Assembly: GCF_003597395.2 (NCBI RefSeq)
Contig: NC_133769.1
Coordinates: 48,965,053 to 49,029,052 of the forward strand
Source: Chelonoidis abingdonii
Lineage: Eukaryota > Chordata > Testudines > Testudinidae
Reading direction: 5' to 3'
DNA: 64,000 nucleotides
The notes below the pieces were generated by a model. That model did not search any database and was not told where the DNA came from. It worked only from the letters and a program-made list of their open reading frames with translations. Shown here piece by piece: positions 23,656 through 35,719 of this stretch. Made by a program: the position numbers and the translations under genes. The first letter of the stretch is position 1, and each line of letters begins with the position of its first letter.

Positions 23656-24091
23656 TTTTTTAAAAAAAAAAAAAAAAGCAAAAAAGGTTGAAAACCGTAT
23701 GAAAATGGAACAAAATGAAAAATCATAAAATTTTGTTTTGGATAACATAACACTGGAAATTAAACAAAATCCTCTTACATTTAGTTTTGCTTTGGTTTTT
23801 TCGCTTTGGATGGTTTTTGAAACCGAAATCATTATTTTCCTCATTCGTTTGAGTGAGTTACTGAAGAAAATCAGTTTTGGTTTTAAATTAATTTTTTTCT
23901 GGATTTTTTGATTTGGTCCTCAAACATTCCAACATTTTGTATCTCAACTTGTATCTAATGATAGAATACTGGAATTTACTTAATACAGCATGTTCTTAAA
24001 AGATTGAAATGATGTCATGTTAATAACATACCATGTTGAAAAGCTGTATTTTGTATGTTAATGAGAATTTACCTATACGTTTTTATTTCAG

Positions 24092-25751
24092 TTGGAAATG
24101 GAAAAGTCTCAGTTACAGATGCTTGAGCTGGAGCGTAAGAAGTTGTCTGCTCGCCTTGAAGAAGAACGTGGCAAGAATAAACATGTAGTATTGATGCTAG
24201 TGAAAGAATGTAAACAGTTGTCCGGCAAAATTGTAGAGGAAGCCCAGAAACTGGAAGAAATAATGTCAAAATTTGAAGAAGAAAAAAAAAAGGCTAATGA
24301 ATTGGAGGAATCTCTTGCAGCTGAGAAACAAAGGAGTACACAAATGGAAGCTCAAATGGAAAAACAACTCTCTGAGTTTGACACAGAAAGGGAGCAACTG
24401 CGTGCCAAACTTAACAGAGAGGAAGCACATACTAGTGACCTCAAAGAAGAGAGAGATAAAATGAGAAAAATGATTGAGCAGTTAAAAAAAGAAAATGACA
24501 GTAAACCAAACCTTTCTCTCACTTGTAGAAATAAAGATAAAGGTTTTGTTTCAGTATCTGTTGGAACAGAAGTCCCAGCTTCAAGAACTATTGCCTGTCA
24601 GACAGATACAATGCCGACGGACATTAGCACTGAAAATGTTAGGAAGTTGCCTTTGACTGTGCCTGTAAAACCTTCAGCAGTGAACTCTCTGGTTTCTGGC
24701 AGCACAAAAACGAATGTATCCGCCAATGCAACATTTGTGAAACCAGTCATTGATAGGCACTCTTCCTGTAGTGAACTGATTGTCCCATCCACAACTGCTA
24801 TTCTGACTCCAAGTCAAAACAGAATTGAGGAAAATGGACCAAGTACTGGCTCATCACCAGATTTAACAAATAGCACTTCCCCCTTTCCAAGTAATGCTGC
24901 CCTCTCTGTTTCTCCAGCATCAAGTATTGCATCTGAGAACTACTCACTAGCTTCGTCTATGCACAGTTTACAGTCACAGTCTGCCAACACTACTGTGCAT
25001 CCAGGCCTAAATCCTCGAGTTCAAGCAGCTCGATTTAGATTTCAAGCTAATGCTAATGATCAAGACCAAAATGGAAACACTACCCAAAGCCCTCCATCAA
25101 GGGATGTCTCTCCCACTAGTCGTGACAACCTAGTTGCCAAACAGCTAGCTCGGAATACTGTCACCCAAGTACTTTCAAGATTTACAAGTCCTCAAGGTGG
25201 TGCAACTTTGCGGCCTGGAATGTCACATTCAGTGGAAGTTGGCACCTATCCCCCAGTTGGTAGAATGAGTTTAAAGACTCCCAATGTATCAAGAATTGAC
25301 AGAGGAAATCCTCCACCTATTCCTCCAAAAAAGCCAGGGCTTTCGCAAACTCCTTCTCCACCACACCCACAGCTTAAAGTTATTATGGATAGTGGTCGAT
25401 CCTCTAATATAGGTGTAAAATTTGACAGCAAAACCATGATTTCACCTCCTTCCAGTTCACCACAAGGAATCAGGGTAATAAATGAGGAAATTATTTCTAA
25501 GTCCTCACCTCAGCTGCCACCAAAACCTACTATAGATATATCTATGGCATCTGCAGGCTGTGCCATACCAGCCATGGCCACATCTCAGGTGGGTGCCTGG
25601 CCTTCCCAATCCCCTGGACTGAACCAACCTGCATGTGCAGAAAGTTCCTTTGTCATTCCCAGCACCATTGCCTGTAGCTCCTTCATAAACCCTGTTAGTG
25701 CTTCATCCTGTAGACCATGTGGTTCAGACAGCCTACTGGCAACAGCATCAG
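24092..25751 (+). CDS. CTTNBP2: CTTNBP2 large coding exon: coiled coil plus Ser/Pro-rich linker
   Basis: A 1660-bp exon (553 codons plus one base). It starts at 24092 after TTTCAG, reading [14 protein letters not shown], and ends TASG with donor GTAAAG at 25752. About residues 1-140 are a charged coiled coil ([40 protein letters not shown]). The rest is a low-complexity Ser/Thr/Pro linker with SVGTE and ACQTD motifs, the conserved block [20 protein letters not shown], and two proline-rich motifs, [11 protein letters not shown] (25306-25338) and QLPPKP (about 25510-25530). Such motifs are the likely cortactin SH3-binding sites. The first codon is TTG and is not an initiator. The open frame runs 12 codons past the donor to a TAA at 25787; see the finding on a possible short isoform. 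Confidence 0.98.
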
Positions 25752-26715
25752 GTAAAGGGATTGATATATTTCAAACTATCTCCCTCTAAGAATGTTCTCT
25801 GTCTTTTTCTCTGGGTTTGTCATTTGCTTTATTTATCTTTTACAGCTTTTTCTCTATAATGATTTATCTTTCGTTAAAGTGGAAATTTACGTATATATTA
25901 TATTTTCCAAGTTTCAGGGGTATGGGAATTTATCTTGCTTCATAATTTTTTTGCTTTTAATGATGATCACAAGTCAGTTTCCTTTTAAGGAAGACTTCGT
26001 TTTAGTGTATCCTTAATAAGGGAATGAAAATTGATGTTTTGAGCAGATTGGCTATTCTGAGAAGATTCTGGAGTAATGACATACTCCAGAAAAGGGAGAT
26101 TCCTTAATAATACTTTTGGCCTTCTGTAAGCATGAGGATATTCGAGCGCTACAAACATGAATTCATTTTGAGAATTGCCTATGTATAGTTTCTCTGATGG
26201 TATGTGCTCCTCTAATGCCATTGAGTTTTGTGAACCTTCTAGAAAACAGTGCCTGTCTGGAGCCATTTGATCCCCTTTTCATGGCACCAAATATTTTTAG
26301 AACCACTTATAAAAGAGCAGTGCAATCCTAACCACCTTTCTTCACACCTGGAGAAGTTCACATTTAAGCAGTATGTTTGGTGTCCTGCTGTATTTCTGGA
26401 GTGTGTGATGCATGCACCTGCTGTTTAATTTCTCTGAGAAAGAGGCTCACTCCCTACCTCACTAACCAGTGCTTAGCATGGAGGATGTTTACATTTTAGC
26501 AGCTCCATATTTTTCTCATGATGAAGGCCTTATGAATCAGGGCCCTGATTCACCTTTGGATCGACTGCTGAATTTACCATCATCTTTGTTTCCAAATATT
26601 CCCTTGTTGGAAAAGGTCAGCATAAGAATAGCAAGTATTAGCCCCTTTCTAGGCCATGACTGCACAGGGAGAGAGGACCTCTCCAAAAAGAAGTCAGTCA
26701 ATGCTGGGACCCTAT
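25752..26715. other. Intron after the large exon
   Basis: The frame of the large exon continues to a TAA at 25787-25789. Beyond it no exon, repeat or close polyadenylation hexamer was seen. Confidence 0.5.
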
Positions 26716-26719
26716 AAAT

Positions 26720-26932
26720 CAGGGGTAGTCGATAGGCAGCAAACTGCAGGCCAACTCTGGACCTCTAGACACTTTTGGAAGGATCCTGAAATCTTTTTAT
26801 TTACTTATTATTATTATTATTTATTATTTATTATCATCATTATTATTTTTTATTATTTTTTCTGGAGTCTGGACCTTGACTATACCTTGATCAAGAAATT
26901 TGGACCTTTACAAAAAAAATTGACCCTCCCTG
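26720..26932. mobile_element. hAT-type MITE with TTA-rich core
   Basis: It begins CAGGGGTAGTCGATAGGC, and its far end near 26918-26932 reads ATTGACCCTCCCTG. The core is an ATT/TTA-rich simple repeat (26800-26865). The flanks share only CTAT, so the duplication is decayed. Confidence 0.6.
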
Positions 26933-27654
26933 CTATTGGCACAGACACTTTCATTAGCACTGATGAGCACTTGGATGGTTCAGAGGTTTTGGTGCTGTCA
27001 GTCTCAGTCCTAAAAGACTCCCCCAGCCCTTTCTTAGACTCCATACTGTAGAGACTTGAGTTTTTATTTAATAAGACAAAATCATTAAGGAAATTAACTA
27101 AAATCTATGTAGTTTTTACCGTGACTGTAGGACAGAAGCCATCTCTATATCAATTCTATCAGCTCTACATATGGAGAGCTGTTTTACATGTTAACTAGGT
27201 GACGGTACATAAGGCTCTCTGGATCACTGTATTGTGGCTAAGGCAGTTTTGATGGCATACCTTCATAATGCATAGAAATCTGTCAGTCTGTTACCTGGTA
27301 TTCTTAACCTATGTTTTGAGAGCACTTTTCAGTCAATGTAGCATCTAGATATGATCCTTGCATTGTTGTATTGCTTGTCAAACTCCTACATGTGGGAATA
27401 TACAGAGGTAATTCTCAAAGAAGAAAGGTTATTCATCACAAACCATTCATGTCCTTTTCCTCTTGTAATTCAGATTCTATAGTTTAGGACTTTGAGGTTT
27501 AGTGGAGGGAGCTGAAGGAGTTTGGATCACTTGCTCTGAATGTTTGGTGCAGTCAGAGGGCTCTTGTGGGACTGTAACTGGGACTGCTTTCCACAAGATT
27601 TCTAAAGCTCAGTGGCAATGGGAACATATCCCATAAATTGGAATGTGCAGAGGT

Positions 27655-27785
27655 AGGTAAATACTAATAACTCTAATTTATAGACTTAGAAACTGAGTCA
27701 AAGAGAAGATAAGTGACTTGCCTGTGATCCCCCAGCAAAACACAGCAGTGACAGAATTTGTTGAAGCCCCTTGCTTTAAACTTTT
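27655..27785 (-). mobile_element. MIR-like ancient SINE
   Basis: The + reading TTAGAAACTGAGTCAAAGAG and GATAAGTGACTTGCCTGTGA followed by CCCCCAGCAAAACACAGCAG is the reverse of the MIR core to 3' region. Degenerate. Confidence 0.6.
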
Positions 27786-27789
27786 AAAC

Positions 27790-30654
27790 TTCCCCTTGTG
27801 TGTGTTTGTGTTTTCTTAAAAGCGGCACTTGATAAGGAACTTAATCTACCTTCATGTATTTTTTGCATATGCTATAAGAGAGCTTAACTTTTATGTGCAG
27901 GATGGTGTACAAATATGAAATATATGATCCCTGCCTTGAAGTAGCTTATGCTTAGTAAAGGCAGAACAGACAGATAGTGGTTAGTTTGGTACATGGGGAT
28001 AGATTTAAATAACACCTTTTTAATTTAGTAACCACCGGACAGTCTTTTGCTTATTTACCATCTTTGTTTATTTTGCTTTTTTAGAGGTTGAATTCTTGGA
28101 GGCAAAGATTGTTTTCTAGTGTTGGTACAGCACCTATCACGTTATAGGCACTACTGGAAACAAACAATAGTATTTAGGTTTCCAAACTCTTTGAATGGCT
28201 AGAGATTCAGTTATTAAAAGTAATGTTCAACTTAACTGAAATCTTATTTGTTTAATCTTTGCACAGAATGTTTAGTATTTTAATTTGTATCAACAAGGGT
28301 TGACTGTCATTTAAAAATTAGCATGCTGAAATGTTGTTTGTATTTTATTATACAGTAAGTGCTGGTGAAAATCAGTCAGAATTTGTTATTAGTGTTCAAA
28401 AACATAGTAAGCTGGATTGGTTAATATATTTCAAAGACTTTTAGAGTCAGGCTGAAATTTGGTGTTTACTGGCAGATCAGTATATCCAGGACTTCATTTC
28501 CTTTTAATGTAAATTCAGAAGGAGTGGAAAAGAGCCTACTCACTGAATTTTTTCTTTCATTATTGGCAAATCAGTCACCTGGTTAGGTCAGTTTCCTTAC
28601 AGTGCAGCATTGCTTTAAGAAACATAGGAATATTATCACTTTCTGTGATGGAATATTTTGGTTCTAAAGAAGAGCAAACACTATAATATAGAATAAAAGG
28701 AGATTACAAGTTGCATCAGTAATATGTTCTTTTGTATCAACATGACAATACCTACAGCTTTAAATACTGCTGAGAAAAAAACCCCCCATCTTTTGTCATG
28801 TATGTTGAACAAAGTATATGTGAAAAAGTGAAAATATACTCTTAGTGTTTCTTGTTTGTTTTGATTCCTAAATATCCATGGATTTGACTTCCTAGAGAAA
28901 TAAGTGTTTAAAACTGAAATGATTATAGTCAATTGGATTTCCATACTCCTGGGATTTCTTCTCTCTTTTTCTTCTTGGTTTTGCGTCACTCTTCAATCGG
29001 AATATATATTTATTCAGTTCATTCCAATATTGATTAATTTTCCTTTGTACATGATTGGCTTAGAAGGTAAATAGGATGTGAGGAGAGATTGATCTGGGCT
29101 TTGAAATTAACCATCTCCACATTCTGACGCTGATGCCAGAAGCTGTTTTTCTATCCCTCTGCCCTTCATTACTGTATGTCCTGCAAGCTGTCACAGATGC
29201 TTCGCTTTTGCATATGAAACCATATACCTTACTGATATTTCCTAACCTTATTATACAATGTCCTGGATGGATACAAATCTGTTATGCTGCTTCGCAATGA
29301 TAACAGAAGTTAAAGTATGCATTTATGTGATTACTTGGTTTGTGTGTCTTATACAGTAGAAGCTTTTCTTCCATTCTTAATCTAGCACAATGCGTTTCAT
29401 CACTGGAATGCAACAGTATATTTGCCCTCTCGAGAAGCTGAAAATGAGAATAAAGGTACCAGATGTCCATTTACAGTAGTGCACAATAAGTATTCTTTCG
29501 TTGATATTCGTATTAATAATGCTGAAAAATCTTATGCTACTTTTCAACAAAAGCAGAAACCTCAGAAATGCTGTTAATGTTTCAAAATGGCTTGGCATAG
29601 TGAACCTTATGTTTTCAGTAAAGTGTTAAGCCCCCTACTCACCCTGCCTGCCAGTGTCCAGAAATCGTTCCAGCACAAACAAGACTAATTCCTAAAATGG
29701 AAAAGCAAGTTCAGTCAAAGAGGATTAACATCTAAGGAGATGCTGATATACCAGATATATTCACAAGAAGCAGTATCAAAAACACAGTGAAATACAATAA
29801 AGTCAGATAATACCTTTGGTTAGTTCAAACAAAATTTCTACCTACAGTAGCAGTTTAAATACAGTTAGGCTTACAAGATGATACAAGGCAGAAGCAATGG
29901 AAAGAAAAACAGCTTTCATAATTGTATTTTATTTTTCTTTCCATTATTCCTCAGTCACTTTTGTACCTTGGAAGAATAAATGTTCACAAACATCTGAACT
30001 ACTATTTTATACGTATAGTATTTGGCTTCTCAAAAGGTGTAGTTTGGCTTATATTTTTCTTAGTAAAGCCAAAATAGTTCTAGAGGATTTTTCTGTAATC
30101 TAAAAAGCACAAGGTATAGAAATTGAGAAGTTAGTTAAAGTGTATGAATCTTATTTTGTAAACCTCTAGATTCTCTTCCGTAGCCTGTTTTAAAAATAAG
30201 AATAAAACTATTGATATATCTTCATACAACTTCAAAGTTGGCCTTCAATTTGAAGTAGTATACCATGTAACTTTAAATGATTGATATGGCTGCTGATTTA
30301 TATGGTAGTGGTTTTTTATATTTGCCTATAAAAATTTATAAAATGAATAATAAGTTAATTTATCTTTCTGAAAGTACAACAAATAAATATTATGCTGCCT
30401 CTCTGTACTATAGTAGTAAAATTTATTTTGTTATGAAATTATCAAGTTAAAAGTATCTTATTTTGAAAACAATTCTAAAAGAGCTCCAGCTAATTATTTT
30501 TGTTAGTTTGAGCTGGGAATCTGACTATATACTTTCTTATATGATCAGATTTCAGAATCTCGTAGGAGGGTGTTTGTGCACATCCATGCGCTGCAAATAG
30601 AGTAATCTATTCAAAAAGGAAAAATGGTGTGAATTCTCATTTTCAAAGGGTAAA

Positions 30655-30686
<32 letters not shown>

Positions 30687-31675
30687 CACACACACACACA
30701 CAAATATATTAACATTTATATTTTTCAATCCTTTTTCCTATTTTCTTTTGCAGTCTTTTGATCAAGGAAGAGTACACAAAGTCTTCCATACTATATGCAG
30801 CAGACTTCATGCATTTAACAAACTCTCCTCTAAAGCTGCTAAGTAATAATATGTGGAATGTCTAACAAGATAACTCCTAAGATTTCTAAAGCTCTGTTTT
30901 GTAGATTGCTGTTTTCACTGGATGACTTGAAAGCTTTTATCAGTAATTTTGATGTAACTAGCTATTTATTCTACCTTGGCTCGTCTCTCAAAATAAAATA
31001 CAAATCACAGTACTGCTGAGTAAAATGAACATATATATTAAGGCAAAGTTCAACAACAAATATGTATATTATAGGGCTTCTGCAAACGTTTATGTTGAAC
31101 TACCCCCTTGTTAATTCTTTATTTTTAAGTATAACTGAAGCACTTTGAACCAATTTTTCTATCTTATTTGGCTGTGATGCTCTTTCAGGTTTAAATATTA
31201 TATATTAGGTTAAGATTTTGAAGAAAAATCAAGTTTGCAGATGAAAATAAAAAGCACCTACATATATGAAAATATATCTGGAATGATTTTTAATTTAGCT
31301 ACAATTAAACTAAAGCCAGAATTGTATAAGGTTTTCGTTAGTTTTTGAACTTAAGGTAGTAATGTCAGAAATTTTGGACTGCGGAAGTTGTTTGTGATGT
31401 TCCCAAAGTTTTTATTGTGTTAACCCATGATGATAGAATACTATTAATTTGAGTTAACAATGAACATAACTTCTTACCACTGTGTGTGATTTTAATTATC
31501 TTTTGATGTATGGGAAAAAATAACATTACAAGACTCATGCTGAACTGTAACAGACCCTATAGTGCTGATGAACCTGTTTAGGTTTTCTTTTATGTATTTT
31601 AATAGCTCGGAAATAATGCACAGCCTTAATTTATTCATGTGTCTTCCCTCTAACATCTGTCGCTTTAACTCGCAG
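27790..31675. other. Intron, little recognised
   Basis: Mostly AT-rich unique-looking sequence. Near 28110-28160 a short old dispersed-repeat tail (GGTACAGCACCTATCAC) is visible, and there is a microsatellite at 30655-30702. No exon was seen before 31676. Confidence 0.45.
30655..30702. repeat. Compound microsatellite (GT)n(GA)n(CA)n
   Basis: Three adjacent dinucleotide runs, GT then GA then CA, with no spacer. Confidence 0.95.
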
Positions 31676-31879
31676 GCTGGTCTCCCTCCCTAACCCCTTT
31701 GTTAACGAGTGGTGGTCCTGTCCCCCTGGGTGGCAGGCCCACCCTTCTTCACCAAACTGCTGCCCAGGGAAATGTCACTTTATTGTCAATGCTGCTTAAT
31801 GAGGAAGGATTGGACATTAATTATTTCTGTGAAGATGGTTATTCTGCCTTGTATTCTGCTGCTATGAATGGACAAACAG
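31676..31879 (+). CDS. CTTNBP2: CTTNBP2 coding exon: first ankyrin repeats
   Basis: A 204-bp exon preceded by CGCAG at 31671-31675 and followed by GTAAGA. It completes the split Gly codon of the previous exon and reads [20 protein letters not shown], then the first ankyrin repeat, [20 protein letters not shown], with [20 protein letters not shown] following. It ends with one base of an Asp codon. The LHQTAAQGN and [10 protein letters not shown] segments fit the ankyrin consensus helix starts (TPLHxAAxxG). The ATG at 31699 inside this exon is an ordinary methionine, not a start. Confidence 0.97.
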
Positions 31880-33060
31880 GTAAGAGATTCACAGTTTTGT
31901 TAAACCATATATATCAAGTAATAAAAGCATTAATAATTTGAAAATAAAACCCACTTTGTGCCTGATCCAAAACCAGTTTGAAGACTTCTGTTAACTTCCA
32001 TGGGCTTCAGATCAGATGTTTTATCAGTAAGAATGTCCGTAGATGATAAATTTGAGCAAAATATCAGTTGACATACACTTACATTTATAGACTGTTGTCT
32101 GTGATTTTCTGTGGAAGGGATCATGGATTTCATTAGTAGTATGAAATTAGAGGTGAGAGATTGAAAAAAAGTGATTTTATCTAGTCAAGTTAAAATGAAG
32201 TAGTATAGTTTATTCAAATGAATTTGAACATGCATTATACATAGGTAGTGCTTATGCTTGAAATGTATGTTGGTAGGAAAGTAAAATGCTCCATCTAAAA
32301 TAACTTTCATTTGAAACAAAATAGCCCTAATTTCCTCTACATAACAAATAACTGATGTGAGCATATGTAAATACATGATGTATTTGTTAACTTCTGTTTC
32401 TATTAAATTAAAAAAAAAGAGTTCTAGAAAAGTTCAAGTGCCTGGAGCCTTTCAGTATTTTCTTATCTGATCAAACCAAGTGTCAAGTATATTAGAAATG
32501 AACAAAATATTTCATTGATACAAAGCAGGAACAATATTTTTCAAAATAGCTGATACAAGTGTACCACACATGCCTTTTTATGAGCACTGTCTCTTTAAAA
32601 ATTGGAAGATGCAAACTAAATCTGAATCAGTACTAATATAAAATTCTGTTTGGGATAGACACTACAAACTCTACATTTTTCCTCTCTGAGACATCAAAGT
32701 TGAAATCCCTGTCTCCAGTCAAGTCAATGGAAGTTTTGCAGTTGACTTCAGTAAAGCTAGGATTTTACTCCAGTGAGGTGATGGAGTATAGTGGATTTGA
32801 TTTATAGTCACTGATTTTAATATTGTGGATTTAGATCTATTAAGTGGAGATTGTATGGGGAGTTTCTAATTATGTGACTGGTCTTAAATTGTTATAGAAA
32901 GACTGTTCTAATTTTGGTATGTTCACAGGCCAGATTTTTAAACTAAAAGCATAAAATTAGCTCCTAAATCCACAATTAGGCACCTAAACAAATGGCCTGA
33001 TTTTCAGAAATGCTGACTACTCAGCAGCGCCTACTGATCTCAGTGAGAGTTTATGGGAAC
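31880..33060. other. Intron with faint old repeats
   Basis: Mostly unrecognised AT-rich sequence. At about 32700-32780 (CAAGTCAATGGAAGTTTTGC) and 32930-33055 (TTAGGCACCTAAACAAATGG) there are phrases typical of old dispersed repeats in reptile genomes. Confidence 0.4.
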
Positions 33061-33064
33061 TCGC

Positions 33065-34280
33065 TGTGATGGGTTGGATCACAGAAACCCCCTTGGGAGC
33101 TGCCAACCGATGTGCCAAGACTACCTCTGTTCCTGTTTTCCCTGCCAGCTCGGGACCCCAGCACCCTGTCTTGCTGAGCCAGACACTCTCGTCTGCTCCA
33201 ACAAAGACCCATGGTCTGAATTACTTGCCCTAAAGCTGTAGGTTTACCTGAAAGCAGCTCACACAAGTGTGCTTATCTTGAACACTCAGATACCCAACAT
33301 CCAATGGGGTCTAAACCCAAATAAATCCATTTTATCCTGTATAAAGTTTATGCAGGGTAAACTCATAAATTGTTCGCCCTCTATAACACTGATAGAGAGT
33401 TATGCACAATTATTTGCTCCCCCAGGTGTTAATAGATACTCTGAGTTAATTAATAAGTAAAAAGTGATTTTATTAAATACAAAAAGTAGGATTTAAGTGG
33501 TTCCAAATAATAACAGAGAGAACAAAGTGAATTACCAATCAAAATAAAATAAAACACGCAAGCCTATGCCTAATAGAGTAAGAAGCTGAATGCAGATAAA
33601 ATCTCATCCTCAGGGATGTTTCAATAAGCCTGTTTTACAGATTATCCTCCTCCTAGTCTGGGTCCAGCAAGCACTCACACCCCCATTGTTACTGTTCCTT
33701 GTTCCAGTGTCTTTCAGCTATCCTTTGGGGTTGGAGAGACTATCTCTTGAGCTAGCTGAAGACCAAATGGAGGGGTCTGCCAGGGGTTTAAATAGACTTT
33801 CTCTTGTGGGTGGACACCCCTCTTTCCCCCTATGTAGAATCCCAGCTACAAGATGGAGTTTTGGAGTCAGATGGGAAAGTCGCATGTCCATGCGTGACTC
33901 AGAATTTACGGGTAGCAGCCATTGTTCACATGCAACCTTGAAAGTCCTCAGGTAGACTTCTTATGTGGATTGGAGCCTTCCAAGATCCATTGTCTGTTAA
34001 GTGTTTCTTGACTGGGCACTTAACTTGCAAATTCCTTTCTAAAGAAGCTTGCCCAAATGCCTTACTAACGCTACTTAAAATCCGACAAGTACACAGCCAA
34101 TGTTCATAACTTTGAATTCAAAAATGATACATGCATACAAATAGGATGAATATATTCAGTAGGTCATAACCTTTGCAGAGATATGTTACATGACATATGT
34201 AGCATAAAGCATGTTCCAGTTATGTCATATTTACATTCATAAGCATATTTCCATAAAGCATTATGGGGTGCAACGTCACA
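33065..34280 (+). mobile_element. Solo LTR (1216 bp) 32 bp upstream of an exon
   Basis: It begins TGTGATGGGTTGGATCACAG and ends GGGGTGCAACGTCACA, with TG...CA ends and no internal coding region. The flanking pentamers are CTCGC (33060-33064) and CTCAT (34281-34285), which could be one 5-bp duplication with two transitions. A second partial copy is at 14106-14622. Its 3' end lies 32 bp before the exon at 34313. Confidence 0.75.
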
Positions 34281-34312
34281 CTCATCAGTCTGCATTTGTG
34301 TTTACTTAATAG

Positions 34313-34412
34313 ATTGTGTGAGATTGCTGCTGACTGCAGAAGCACAAGTTGATGCTGCTGATAAAAATGGTTTTACACCCTTGTGTTCAGCAGTTGCTCA
34401 GGGACATTTCAG
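34313..34412 (+). CDS. CTTNBP2: CTTNBP2 coding exon: ankyrin repeat
   Basis: A short 100-bp exon, easily missed because it has no ATG. The acceptor is TTAATAG at 34306-34312 and the donor GTAAGT starts at 34413. It completes the Asp codon and reads [20 protein letters not shown] then [13 protein letters not shown], ending with two bases of an Arg codon. This is the end of one ankyrin repeat and the start of the next ([14 protein letters not shown] matches the NGxTPLHxAAxxGH consensus). It is flanked upstream by a solo LTR ending 32 bp before the exon and downstream by an 18.3 kb intron. Confidence 0.96.
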
Positions 34413-34990
34413 GTAAGTGACATAAGATTTTTTTTTCATGAAACTGTAGTATTCTTTAAGCATTATATTTTTAGCCATAGTTGTGCTTTTATGACATATT
34501 GAAAGCAAAATACCCAATCTCATAGTAATGTAACATGGTTGAGAATGTAAACAGATCTGTGTGTTTCCCATTGCAGCTTTAATTTGACCACCCACTGTGC
34601 ACATGTACTATTTATAATTGCATCATGACAATTACAGTTTCCATAGGAACCATGACTTTGAATTTCCTGACTTTCTTATACACACATTCTCAGCTATAAT
34701 GTTATATTAATGTAGGCTTTTTCATTCATTTTCTTTCTTTGATTTTTCTAAAACAAAAAGGAAAGAGAGCCAAAAGGGAGAGATTGAGTCTACACTCAGA
34801 TAAATAACTGCATTTATTTTAATTTGTAACATGAAATTCAAATGCATAAAATGTATTTGAAGTTCATAAAAAGTACCCTTTACACAATGACAGTCATTTA
34901 AAATCAAATAGAGTTTAACAAATAAAAAAAAATCTGAAATAATCTGACTAAAAATTCCTTCCCTTTTCAGTTGCTTGGCATGCACTACTG
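34413..34990. other. Intron, nothing recognised
   Basis: AT-rich start of the 18.3 kb intron. No feature was identified. Confidence 0.45.
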
Positions 34991-34994
34991 AGTG

Positions 34995-35130
34995 CTATCA
35001 TAATTTATATTTATTTGTATTGCAGTAGTGCCTAAGAGCCTTAGTCATGTACCCCACCGTACAATACAGAACAAAAAGACACTCTCTGCTGCTCCATCAT
35101 AGTGTCTTCCATACCCAACAAACTTGTATG
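34995..35130 (-). repeat. Old dispersed repeat tail
   Basis: TTATTTGTATTGCAGTAGTG and CCTAAGAGCCTTAGTCATGT with ACAGAACAAAAAGACACTC are typical of an old, widely dispersed amniote repeat. Opposite-strand relatives appear near 52040-52130. The exact family name is uncertain. Confidence 0.5.
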
Positions 35131-35529
35131 TCTAGAGCAAAAATGTCTTTGAGACCTGCCTTCCTGACATAACTGAAAGAAGCAAAAAGAGCACAATGTT
35201 CTTTTACTTTCCATTGCAGGACATTTGAAATTCTGCCTTTGACTGCGTGTCTCTTCTGACATAACTGTATTGAGTGTATGGCAGATCTTGCCTATTTTTA
35301 TGCACCACTTCTTTAAAATGAGAGTGCAAGAAGCATTGAAGATTCTTGCTATATCTAGAGGGTTTTCAGATTCACAAACTCAGGGAGTACCAAGAAATGG
35401 ATACTTGGGGTGAATGGCCTGTAGGGATTCATTAAATTTTCATTTGTTTCTTAGTTTCTTGTTTTGTTTTTTAAGGGAAAAATGGAATTTATCCAGACAG
35501 GTGTGTACTGAATCTTTTTTAATATGGAG

Positions 35530-35713
35530 AGATACCTATCTCATAGAACTGGAAGGGACCCTGAAATGTCATTGAGTCTACCCCCTGCCTTCACTATCAG
35601 GACTAAGTACTGATTTTGCCCCATATCCCTAAGTGGCCCCCTCAAGGATTGAACTCACAACCCTGGGTTTAAGCAGGCCAATGCTCAAATCACTGAGCTA
35701 TCTGTTCCCCCCC
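35530..35713 (-). mobile_element. tRNA-derived SINE, Cry-like (turtle type)
   Basis: On the minus strand a tRNA-like head starts near 35705: an A-box-like TAGCTCAGTGATTTGAGCA (35682-35700) and a B-box-like GGGTTGTGAGTTCAATCCT (35645-35663). The body ends in a CR1-like 3' tail (TTCCAGTTCTATGAGATAGG). tRNA head plus CR1-like tail is the known structure of the cryptodire turtle SINE, mobilised by CR1 machinery. This is the best lineage marker in the window. Confidence 0.8.
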
Positions 35714-35719
35714 TCTAAC

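Noticed and set aside
10364..25751. CTTNBP2NL (the paralogue) instead of CTTNBP2
   Set aside because: Ankyrin exons follow in phase, and the linker sequence [20 protein letters not shown] matches CTTNBP2. The paralogue has no ankyrin repeats.
26656..27051. A 131-residue frame with a Tyr/Ile/Phe-rich middle
   Set aside because: The hydrophobic middle is the TTA simple repeat in a hAT MITE, not a membrane protein.
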